The translations under genes and the position numbers were made by a program. DNA of 7,506 bases. Source: an uncultured Mucilaginibacter sp. GTDB taxonomy: Bacteria; Bacteroidota; Bacteroidia; Sphingobacteriales; Sphingobacteriaceae. A model generated the notes under the pieces. The model searched no databases, was not told where the DNA came from, and saw only the letters and a program-made list of their open reading frames with translations. Positions 1 through 5,620 of this stretch are shown here, piece by piece (position 1 is the first letter of the stretch; every line of letters starts with the position of its first letter). The stretch is from the NCBI RefSeq assembly GCF_946479965.1, contig NZ_CAMLHX010000092.1:1-7506 (forward strand). The letters are read 5' to 3'.

Positions 1-1
1 T

Positions 2-754
2 CCGATCTTGGTGGGTAACGCGGTAAAATTCACCACCGCCGGGCATGTGCAGGTAGAGGCGAGGCTACTACACAAAACCGAAACAACAGCTACCTTGCAT
101 TTGCAGGTGCAGGATACCGGTATCGGCATCCCGCAAGACCGCCAGTCGCAGGTATTTCAGCCATTTATTCAGGCTAACTCGCGCACCAACCGCCAGTTTC
201 ATGGCACGGGTTTGGGGCTTACCATAGCCCACCGACTGCTGCAATTGCATGGCAGCGGTTTGCATCTACATAGTACCGAGGGCATAGGCACCACCTTCAG
301 TTTTGAGCTGACCTATCCGCTGGCAAAACAAGTTCGGCCAAAACCTGTATTAAAAGAGGCAGCCGCCGGTTCTGTAGCCGGCCTGCGTGTTTTGGTTGCC
401 GAGGACGAGCCTATTAATGTTTTGGTTATTAGCAAGATACTGGCAAAATGGGGCATTGTGCCGCAGGTTGCCATTAATGGCCGAGAAGCCGTAGATATGG
501 TTATGGTGTACGATTTTGATGTGGTGCTGATGGATATCAACATGCCTGTTATGGACGGCCTGGAAGCCGCCAAAGCCATCAAATCACTGCCTGATCCTAA
601 GAAAGCTGCCGTGGCAGTAATAGCGGTTACGGCTTCAATCGGCACGGCTATAGAGCAGATCAAAGCCTATGCTTTTATTGATGATTGCCTGCTCAAACCA
701 TTTAAACCGGCCGACCTGTTGGAGAAGCTCCAAAGGGTGGAGAGCGTAGGCTAA
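2..754 (+). CDS. Hybrid sensor histidine kinase, C-terminal part (ATPase domain + receiver domain), 5' truncated by window edge
   Basis: This is the end of a larger gene. The frame is open from base 2, so the sensor and phosphoacceptor-histidine (HisKA) parts lie outside the window. Numbering from Leu at base 8, the HATPase_c fold shows the N-box (GNAVKFT, residues 3-9), G1 box (DTGIGIP, 36-42) and G2 box (GTGLGL, 66-71). A receiver domain follows from about residue 127 to 245, with acidic pocket E132-D133, phosphoacceptor D176 in LMDINMPVMDG, T208 and K230 of KPF. The family autophosphorylates on His and passes the phosphate to its own receiver Asp, usually at the inner membrane or in the cytosol. 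No Hpt domain or DNA-binding output domain follows the receiver, so a separate partner is expected. The residue before the ILVGNAVKFT run is Pro, slightly unlike the usual LLNLVGNA. Input signal unknown. The gene ends before a strong hairpin terminator. Confidence 0.95.
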   Translation, partial: PILVGNAVKFTTAGHVQVEARLLHKTETTATLHLQVQDTGIGIPQDRQSQVFQPFIQANSRTNRQFHGTGLGLTIAHRLLQLHGSGLHLHSTEGIGTTFSFELTYPLAKQVRPKPVLKEAAAGSVAGLRVLVAEDEPINVLVISKILAKWGIVPQVAINGREAVDMVMVYDFDVVLMDINMPVMDGLEAAKAIKSLPDPKKAAVAVIAVTASIGTAIEQIKAYAFIDDCLLKPFKPADLLEKLQRVESVG

Positions 755-785
755 GGCAGTAGGAGTGGGTATAACATCGGCTATC

Positions 786-822
786 AACAGAAAAGCCCCG
801 GTTTTGCCGGGGCTTTTCTGTT
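786..822. terminator. Two-way intrinsic terminator between convergent genes
   Basis: A perfect 16-bp inverted repeat (arms 786-801 and 807-822) encloses a five-base TTTTG loop. The core is GC-rich (GCCCCGG/CCGGGGC) and the outer part is A-rich on the left and T-rich on the right, so it can act as a terminator in both directions. It lies 31 bases after the kinase stop codon and 14 bases after the stop of the small minus-strand gene, and so serves both. Confidence 0.9.
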
Positions 823-836
823 AAAGTTATTTGCCT

Positions 837-1010
837 TTACAATTCTGCACTGTCGTACTCGTCTCTATCGCGGCGGTTGCGTGGTGTGTCCTGATCGCGA
901 AGGTTGTTACTGTCAGCTTGTTGTTCCTGACGGTTGTTACTTTGATCGTTTTGATCATGGGATGCTGAACGCTGGTTCTGATCATCATTTTTCTTTTTGT
1001 TAACTTCCAT
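837..1010 (-). CDS. Small highly hydrophilic protein, 57 aa, function unknown
   Basis: An ATG at 1008-1010 on the minus strand opens a 57-codon frame ending in TAA at 837-839. The product starts MEVNKKKNDDQNQRS and is almost entirely Asn, Gln, Asp, Arg, Lys, Ser and Glu, with no aromatic residue except one Tyr near the end (DEYDSAEL). No membrane segment, signal peptide or cysteine is seen, and it should be disordered. I do not recognise a named family; short Asn/Gln/Asp/Arg-rich proteins like this are common in Sphingobacteriaceae. Support for a real gene: a clean ATG, an AT-rich leader, and a strong terminator 14 bases after the stop. No Shine-Dalgarno sequence is visible, as usual in Bacteroidota. 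Low-complexity composition could also arise by chance, hence moderate confidence. Confidence 0.6.
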   Translation of the reverse strand: MEVNKKKNDDQNQRSASHDQNDQSNNRQEQQADSNNLRDQDTPRNRRDRDEYDSAEL

Positions 1011-1136
1011 TATTTAAATTTTTTGGTGAAGCTAATTAAATACAAATAGTTGATATTGCGCACGCTGATTGTAATTATTGTAATTTATTAGGTATTATCG
1101 GTATGTTTTTTAACATATATTAAAAATATGTGGCTG

Positions 1137-1162
1137 ATAAATATTGAAAATTCAATATTTAT
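1137..1162. promoter_or_regulatory. AT-rich palindrome, possible operator or hairpin
   Basis: Two 12-base arms (1137-1148 and 1151-1162) are exact reverse complements, separated by AA. The core is AATATTGAA/TTCAATATT. It contains almost no GC and no T-run typical of a terminator, and it stands between two divergent genes, so a binding site for a dimeric regulator is at least as likely as an RNA hairpin. Which gene it would control is unknown. Confidence 0.45.
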
Positions 1163-1340
1163 GCCGTTTTAACATTACCCACAATCGTACAAAAGCATGC
1201 TTTCCTCAGGGTTTAAGGGGCATTTTCTGCGTTTTTTATCATAGTTGATTGATTATCAGCATAATTATGACACATAAACGCCATGTATTTACCCCCAATT
1301 CATCCCGCTACTGCCAACTGCTACTATAAACTAAAAACCG

Positions 1341-1348
1341 TACCTTTG
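1341..1348 (+). promoter_or_regulatory. Bacteroidota-type -7 promoter element (TACCTTTG)
   Basis: TACCTTTG matches the TAnnTTTG -7 consensus of the Bacteroidota primary sigma factor exactly. A weak -33 candidate (ACTG at 1317-1320, consensus TTTG) sits 20 bases upstream, which is the expected spacing. Transcription would begin near 1353-1356, leaving a leader of about 35 bases before the ATG at 1391. It would also exclude the upstream ATG at 1283 as a start. Confidence 0.6.
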
Positions 1349-1390
1349 CGCCCTTATTGCGGTAGCCCGCAGTACTGCAATATAAAAAGT

Positions 1391-1840
1391 ATGAAAAAAA
1401 TTGTTGAGCACCGTAAGTTATTAGGTGTAAATGGAACTGCCGAACTACAGGAACTGAAAACATCCTACCGGTCATTGATGAAAGTATGGCACCCGGATAA
1501 GTTCCAGGAAAGTGAAGAGGCCAAACTGGAGGCAGAAGAAAAAAGTAAACAGATAATAGAAGCCTACCATTTTTTGGTAAGCATTGCCCCCGAAACACGC
1601 GCGCAAACGCTTACCGAATACAACCTTACTACCACAACCTCTAATATGGTTGATTTTGAATACCGCTCGCAAGTGCTTAAGGTATCGTTTGTTGATGGCA
1701 GCGAGTACGAATATTTTGATGTGCCCAAGGCCATATATGTAAAGCTGATCAATTCCGACTCGCCGGGGCGGTTTGCGCGCAGGCATATCTTTAACACCTA
1801 TGTGTACCGCAGCGTAAGTAAGCTGGTGGCTAACGCTTAA
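1391..1840 (+). CDS. J-domain protein with C-terminal KTSC domain, 149 aa
   Basis: The N-terminal part (residues 1-65) is a J-domain: KLLGV at 9-13, a basic helix (LKTSYRSLMKVW), the diagnostic HPD at 34-36, then a charged helix III. J-domains stimulate the ATPase of Hsp70 (DnaK). Residues 85-142 match a KTSC domain: a short beta unit (VLKVSFVDGSEYEYFDVP) followed by a helix and the SPGRFARRHIFNTYVYR end. KTSC function is not established; it is sometimes linked to nucleic-acid-related proteins. No Gly/Phe region, zinc finger or DnaJ C-terminal substrate domain is present, so this is a specialised co-chaperone and not DnaJ itself. The start was chosen at ATG 1391 because the J-domain begins there (MKKIVEHRKLLGV) and a promoter lies just upstream; the same frame has an ATG at 1283 that would add 36 unlikely residues. 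The gene is single and faces a strong terminator. Confidence 0.85.
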   Translation: MKKIVEHRKLLGVNGTAELQELKTSYRSLMKVWHPDKFQESEEAKLEAEEKSKQIIEAYHFLVSIAPETRAQTLTEYNLTTTTSNMVDFEYRSQVLKVSFVDGSEYEYFDVPKAIYVKLINSDSPGRFARRHIFNTYVYRSVSKLVANA

Positions 1841-1864
1841 GTATATAATTAGCGTAACATTGTT

Positions 1865-1908
1865 TATAACGCACAAAGGCTGCCCCGGGGCAGCCTTTGT
1901 GCGTTATA
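1865..1908. terminator. Perfect 44-bp palindromic two-way terminator
   Basis: Arms 1865-1886 and 1887-1908 are exact reverse complements with no spacer, so the RNA would form about 20 bp with a CCGG tetraloop. The core is AGGCTGCCCC/GGGGCAGCCT, flanked by AAACG-like and GCGTTAT ends. It lies between the converging J-domain gene (stop at 1840) and lipoprotein gene (stop at 1924) and can serve both strands. Confidence 0.88.
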
Positions 1909-1923
1909 CTGAATACGTATGTA

Positions 1924-2358
1924 TTATGGAGTCACGGTAACGTCGGTAAACGAGCCGCTAACTAAAGAAATTCCGCCAACTGCTGTTCCGGCTCCCTGAA
2001 AAGTACCCGAAATTTTTCCACCCGCATTGGCAGTAATAATTACACTTCCGCTGGTTGCAACAAAATACGGGGTAACCTTTGTATAGGTAATTACATTGCT
2101 TGAGTTAAGCGTGTACGTTGCCGGGGCAGTGCCGCTTAAATTTATTTCAAACACGGTACCTGCCGCGGTCGAGGCTATTAATGTTTTGTACGCTGTAGAA
2201 AATGTAGCAGTAGTGGCAGTTTGAACCGTTGTGCTGCTATTCTCTTTCCACGTAAAGCCACTTGTGGTAGTTGGAGTTTGATCATTCTTTTTGCTGCAGC
2301 CGCAGAATACAATCGCCGCCATGGCGATCATTAAAATTGAGGTGAGTTTTGTTTTCAT
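1924..2358 (-). CDS. Small putative lipoprotein, 144 aa
   Basis: The product begins with a Lys-containing n-region (MKTKLTS), a hydrophobic stretch (residues 7-19) and a lipobox-like FCGC with the lipidated Cys at position 21, followed by SKKND. This is typical of Bacteroidota lipoproteins exported by Sec and processed by signal peptidase II. The mature part (about 124 residues) is rich in Thr, Ser, Ala, Gly and Val and should be all-beta. Near the C-terminus the pattern GGKISGTFQGAG...VSGSFTDV resembles the end of small beta-sandwich lipoproteins such as DUF6252-like proteins; that assignment is weak. Probable location is the periplasm or outer membrane; ligand unknown. The start at ATG 2356-2358 is fixed by the signal peptide. 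No Shine-Dalgarno sequence is seen. The gene appears monocistronic. Confidence 0.85.
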   Translation of the reverse strand: MKTKLTSILMIAMAAIVFCGCSKKNDQTPTTTSGFTWKENSSTTVQTATTATFSTAYKTLIASTAAGTVFEINLSGTAPATYTLNSSNVITYTKVTPYFVATSGSVIITANAGGKISGTFQGAGTAVGGISLVSGSFTDVTVTP

Positions 2359-2383
2359 TTTATGTCGTTTTAGTTGTGATTTA

Positions 2384-2391
2384 CAAAGGAA
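2384..2391 (-). promoter_or_regulatory. Possible -7 promoter element of the lipoprotein gene
   Basis: On the minus strand this reads TTCCTTTG, one mismatch from TAnnTTTG, 25 bases before the ATG. I see no convincing -33 TTTG at the usual distance, so the call is tentative. Confidence 0.3.
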
Positions 2392-2513
2392 GCTTTAGAA
2401 TAGCATTTTATATATAATGCATACGTAGTATAAAAGGGAGGATGGGGGACTTCTCTGCGCCCAACTTGCAACAATACAGCGAGAGCGACTGCTTAATATC
2501 CTTTTTGTTTATG

Positions 2514-2604
2514 GCGTTCCCGCCGAAGAGGCGGGCCGGGCTATTCGCTCATACGCCTGCAGGCCTTAGGCGCGAGGGCCGGTATCCGCTGCTATCCCTA
2601 ACGC
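2514..2604. repeat. Dispersed palindromic intergenic repeat (GCGTTCCC...TCCCTAACGC type)
   Basis: The element begins GCGTTCCC and ends TATCCCTAACGC, giving short inverted ends (GCGTT/AACGC). Inside are a hairpin with 6-bp arms CCCGCC (2519-2524) and GGCGGG (2530-2535), a CGGGCTATTCGCTC block, a second weak hairpin (CGCCT 2554-2558 / AGGCG 2568-2572), and GGTATCCGCTGC. From memory, elements with this order (GCGTTCCC, hairpin, CGGGCTATCCGCT, variable hairpin, TCCGCTGCTATCCCTAACGC) are scattered between genes in many Bacteroidota genomes. Only one copy is in this window, so the repeat status rests on that recollection. Function unknown. Confidence 0.6.
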
Positions 2605-2660
2605 AAACTGTCTCGTTTCATAAACTTGTTATGCGTCCAACTAACGAACACCTCTTCCCG

Positions 2661-2741
2661 CGTTATTGCGAGGAACAGCGTGTCCCGATTATTCGGGAAA
2701 GCAATCTCTACACGATAGGCATAGCAGTATGTTAGTCGGGA
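2661..2741. repeat. Second dispersed intergenic repeat (CGTTATTGCGAGGAAC type), probably incomplete
   Basis: The run CGTTATTGCGAGGAAC, then AAGCAATCTCTAC and GTTAGTCGGGA, resembles the CGTCATTGCGAGGAACGAAGCAATCTC repeat family that I recall from Pedobacter and Mucilaginibacter genomes. It contains a hairpin TCCCGA (2683-2688) / TCGGGA (2693-2698) with loop TTAT. The opposite inverted end (CCTCGCAATGACG-like) that closes full copies is not seen, so this copy seems truncated or diverged. The right limit is uncertain. Confidence 0.5.
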
Positions 2742-2864
2742 GTACTCAGCCCGTTGCCCCGATGCATATCTCGCGCCAGAGTGGGACCCTGACGGGACAG
2801 GAAAAAGTAAAATAAAATTTGTAAATTTATAGCAATTTAAACGATTGATTATAAGTAAGTAACA

Positions 2865-4262
2865 GTGGAGAAACTAATAGAACTTTCGACAGAAAAACTA
2901 CTCGAAAAATTTGGTTCCGGTAATCATAAGCCTGGTTCCGGCAGCGCCGCTGCTTTTCAAGGTATGTTGTCAGCTCAATTAATTCGCACTGTCGCTGACC
3001 TCACTCTGAAAAGACAAGGATATAAACCTCACCACCCCGAGTTGATTAATATGATTTCAGAGTTGGAAACGCGAATTTACCCAGCGTTAGTACATTACTT
3101 TCAACTTGATTCAGAACAATTTGATCGAGTGATTGAGCTCCGCCGTGAACTTAAAGCGGAAGGCAATCTATTAAAAAGTAGAGAAATCAAGCAAAGTCTG
3201 GATGATGCAATGCGCCCTGCAACTCAAACACCTATTGCTATTGCTTATTTATGTGCCGATTTGGCGGGCTTTGCTCTATTTGTTTGTGATCATGGGTTCC
3301 AAGCTGCCAGAGGTGATTCTGGTGTGGCAGTAAATAACTTAATCGCAACTATTGCAGGTTGCCTCTCTATTGTTAATTTAAATTTATTATCGTTAGGCAA
3401 CGACGAAGAAACTGAGCAGATTAGGCTCGACGCAAGCAAATTAAAAGCGAAATATCTGGAGCTTTCTTCCAAAGCTATTGAACGACTAACCCGACTCGAA
3501 GACGAAGCACGACGTCATCAGGCGTTTCATCAAGAATTGAACTCACTTGCGTCTGGGAAATGGGCTGGCAAACAGTTATCAAATACCGACATAGAGCAAT
3601 TAGCCAGACACCTGCAAAACACTTTGTATCAATACAGTGATAAAATCAACAAACAACCGCGCCCAGAAAATCTTCTCGAGTTGCTCAGGCCTGAAATAGT
3701 AATTACTAAAATATTGAACTATCGGTATGAGGAAACCGAAACTTTGGGCCGCCACTTTGTTGATGGAGAATTTTATGAAGTTGCGGGTGTAATCGATAAT
3801 CCTAAAAGGTTGGTCAGTATATCGCAACAGTTTTCCAAAGAGACGCGTAACTTTACTGCTGCCCATGAGTTGGGACACGCTTTGTTACACCGTCAAGCGG
3901 TTTTGCACAGAGATAAAGCGATTGACGGCTCAGGTGCAGTAACTCAAAGAAGCCTGACAGAATTGCAAGCGGATAAATTCGCGACGTATTTTTTAATGCC
4001 TTCCAAGATCGTCACGGAGATGTTTAAAGAGCTTTTTCAAACCAATAAATTTGTAATCAATGAAAATACTGTTTTCAGTTTAACTGTTGGTTCAGTAGGT
4101 GATTTTAAAAAACGATGTAGAAGTCTGCGTGAACTCTCAAGGATTTTAGCGGAGGCGGAATTTTACCGCGAAAAACCTTTTCGATCAATGGCTGAAATGT
4201 TTAATGTTTCAGTTGAAACAATGGCGATCCGGTTGGAGGAATTAGGTTTAGCGGAGTTTTAA
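2865..4262 (+). CDS. FTCD_C (cyclodeaminase-like) domain fused to ImmA/IrrE-family zinc metallopeptidase, 465 aa
   Basis: Residues 1-210 are helical and match the cyclodeaminase/cyclohydrolase (FTCD_C) fold: HKPGSGSAAAFQG at 21-33 is the counterpart of PTPGGGSAAA, followed by DSEQFDRVIELRR (82-94), a GDSGVAVNNLIATIAGCL helix (150-167) and NLNLLSL (171-177). In known enzymes this domain acts on formimino- or methenyl-tetrahydrofolate; the PGSGS variant and the fusion argue for a binding or oligomerising role here. A charged helical linker (about 185-260) leads to the ImmA/IrrE peptidase: AAHELGHALLH with zinc ligands H334 and H338 and catalytic E335, then E366-xxx-D370-KFATYFLMP supplying the third ligand. 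The end (MFNVSVETMAIRLEELGLA) is the usual IrrE-type helical tail. Such proteases cleave regulators or repressors. The start is GTG at 2865: a stop lies in frame at 2856-2858 and the next Met (34) would cut the FTCD_C motif. The nuclease gene follows 57 bases downstream. Bases are AT-richer by eye than in flanking genes, suggesting transfer. Confidence 0.88.
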   Translation: MEKLIELSTEKLLEKFGSGNHKPGSGSAAAFQGMLSAQLIRTVADLTLKRQGYKPHHPELINMISELETRIYPALVHYFQLDSEQFDRVIELRRELKAEGNLLKSREIKQSLDDAMRPATQTPIAIAYLCADLAGFALFVCDHGFQAARGDSGVAVNNLIATIAGCLSIVNLNLLSLGNDEETEQIRLDASKLKAKYLELSSKAIERLTRLEDEARRHQAFHQELNSLASGKWAGKQLSNTDIEQLARHLQNTLYQYSDKINKQPRPENLLELLRPEIVITKILNYRYEETETLGRHFVDGEFYEVAGVIDNPKRLVSISQQFSKETRNFTAAHELGHALLHRQAVLHRDKAIDGSGAVTQRSLTELQADKFATYFLMPSKIVTEMFKELFQTNKFVINENTVFSLTVGSVGDFKKRCRSLRELSRILAEAEFYREKPFRSMAEMFNVSVETMAIRLEELGLAEF

Positions 4263-4289
4263 ATGATACATACACAAAAATAGATACTC

Positions 4290-4319
4290 CCCGTTTGACT
4301 GCATATTTGGACAGACGGG
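4290..4319 (+). promoter_or_regulatory. Hairpin directly before the nuclease start codon
   Basis: CCCGTTTG (4290-4297) pairs with CAGACGGG (4312-4319) over eight positions including one G-U, around a 14-base loop. The right arm ends at the base before the ATG at 4320, so in mRNA the stem would abut the start codon. No T-run follows, which makes a terminator unlikely and fits translational control of the second gene relative to the first. The loop also includes CATATTTG, one mismatch from the -7 promoter consensus, so an internal promoter is an alternative. Confidence 0.45.
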
Positions 4320-5582
4320 ATGAGTAACATAAACCATATCATGTATTTCGATAGAGATTCATTTTCAAATTATTATGCTGTAGCGGTCGAAGCGATCCGG
4401 CTTAAGATCATGGCGGAGCCCGACGATTATATTGTTGGTACAGATATGGCTGAATTGATCAAATACTATTTTACGCCAAAAGCATTAACGCCTATTTTAA
4501 TTGATCCTGAAAGAACGGAAACTGTTGAACCTGCTCGAGAAGTCAGAACTGTTCCGGCTCATCGGCGCGAACGTTTTTATCAAGCGGAGGGTGATTTGCC
4601 TTACGAATATGAATGGCTAAAATTGACGTTGCCGATAATTCCGCATAAGAATATAACACAACTCCTTCAATTACGACCAGACGGTTATGGCTTAGGTGGG
4701 CTTCCAACAGATTTAAATTGGAAGCAAAATCACGTCGAATACACCGTAGAGGTAAAGGGTTACGGATATGATCATGATGAACCAACAGTGTTACGACTAC
4801 TTAACGATAAACAAGAATCGGTAAAAAATTATATTCACATAATTAATACCAATATTGAAAGCGGTAACAGTTTACTTGATGCTGAAATTAAAAACTTCCT
4901 GCGAATTCGTAAAGAGAAGTTAAACGCAGATAAGGATAAATATAATTCTCTATTCAAACAGATCAATATTCCCTTGAAAAGGAAAGAGAATGAGGCGGTT
5001 CGGCGAATTCAGGTCGATACAAAGCCCGTAATTCAAAATATAAGGCCAACACCTACACAGCCAGAAAATTATGTTATCGACAGAAACACAGTTATCGATA
5101 TAATTTCCATTATGAACAATCAGGGCAGGCAGTTTGAACGAACACCTGTGACATTTCAAAACAGTGGTGAGGAAGATTTTCGTAATATCTTATTAGTCAA
5201 CCTCAATACTGTGTTTGAAGGCAAGGCTACTGGTGAAACATTCCATGCAAAAGGTAAAACCGATATTCACTTAAATATCGCCAAAGGAGATATTTTGATC
5301 TGTGAATGCAAGATATGGGCTGGTCAGGCTTTGTATTTAGATACTATCGATCAATTACAGGGATATTTATCTTGGCGTGAAAACTTCGGTATTATGATTA
5401 CGTTCATCAGAGGCACAAAACCTTCTACTGTGTTATCGGCGGCTGAAACGGTAATCCCCAGCCATCAAACTTACATCCGAGGTTTCAGAAAACTTGAAGA
5501 AACACACTACGTTTCCATACACCGCTTACCCGCCGATGACCAGAAATTCGTAGAAATCCATCATTTATTTTATAATATTTAA
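4320..5582 (+). CDS. Protein with C-terminal PD-(D/E)XK nuclease domain, 420 aa
   Basis: Residues 1-250 match no family I can name. They include MYFDRDSFSNYYAVAVEAI, an EYTVEVKGYGY segment (140-150) and a Lys/Glu-rich, probably coiled helix (about 180-228). Residues 251-420 form a restriction-endonuclease-like fold: a helix with E284-E285-D286 (GEEDFRNILL), the beta-hairpin GKTDIHL with D315, then ILICECKIW carrying E329 and K331, then DTIDQLQGYLSWR (341-353) as the conserved helix. D315, E329 and K331 form the D...ExK metal-binding site, so the nuclease should be active, most likely on DNA. The end (IMITFIRG...VIPSHQTYIRG) continues the pattern common to hypothetical proteins with this ECKxW...DQLxxYLxWR domain. 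Start ATG 4320 is the first after an in-frame stop (4296-4298); ATG 4341 is an alternative that removes seven residues. Same strand as the protease fusion, 57 bases away. No terminator is visible after the stop. Confidence 0.85.
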   Translation: MSNINHIMYFDRDSFSNYYAVAVEAIRLKIMAEPDDYIVGTDMAELIKYYFTPKALTPILIDPERTETVEPAREVRTVPAHRRERFYQAEGDLPYEYEWLKLTLPIIPHKNITQLLQLRPDGYGLGGLPTDLNWKQNHVEYTVEVKGYGYDHDEPTVLRLLNDKQESVKNYIHIINTNIESGNSLLDAEIKNFLRIRKEKLNADKDKYNSLFKQINIPLKRKENEAVRRIQVDTKPVIQNIRPTPTQPENYVIDRNTVIDIISIMNNQGRQFERTPVTFQNSGEEDFRNILLVNLNTVFEGKATGETFHAKGKTDIHLNIAKGDILICECKIWAGQALYLDTIDQLQGYLSWRENFGIMITFIRGTKPSTVLSAAETVIPSHQTYIRGFRKLEETHYVSIHRLPADDQKFVEIHHLFYNI

Positions 5583-5620
5583 ATAACCCATGCTAGAGTA
5601 AGAATTACCTATTCAACCTC

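Larger units (their letters stand above)
1011..1390. other. Intergenic region with palindrome and promoter
   Basis: This AT-rich stretch separates the divergent small gene (837-1010) and the J-domain gene (start 1391). It holds a 26-base near-perfect palindrome (1137-1162) and a promoter element (1341-1348). I see no RNA gene and no further convincing coding frame. The open frame continues upstream of 1391 to an ATG at 1283, but the residues it adds (MYLPPIHPATANCYY...) look non-coding and precede the J-domain. Confidence 0.6.
2359..2864. other. Gene-free region carrying two structured repeat-like elements
   Basis: About 500 bases between the lipoprotein gene and the protease-fusion gene. 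An open frame at 2442-2735 (+) encodes a composition unlike a protein family and lies directly over the repeat elements, so I do not call it a gene. The content is the lipoprotein leader (2359-2400), an uncharacterised segment, a repeat at 2514-2604, a second at 2661-2741, a GC-rich tail, and an AT-rich leader (about 2805-2864) before the GTG start at 2865. Confidence 0.6.

Noticed and set aside
1283..1390. 36-codon N-terminal extension of the J-domain protein
   Set aside because: The residues do not fit the J-domain and the exact promoter element TACCTTTG lies inside this stretch, so translation most likely starts at 1391.
2442..2735. Open frame of 97 codons on the plus strand
   Set aside because: It overlies two repeat-like hairpin elements, has no recognisable protein pattern, and similar frames arise from GC-rich repeat DNA.
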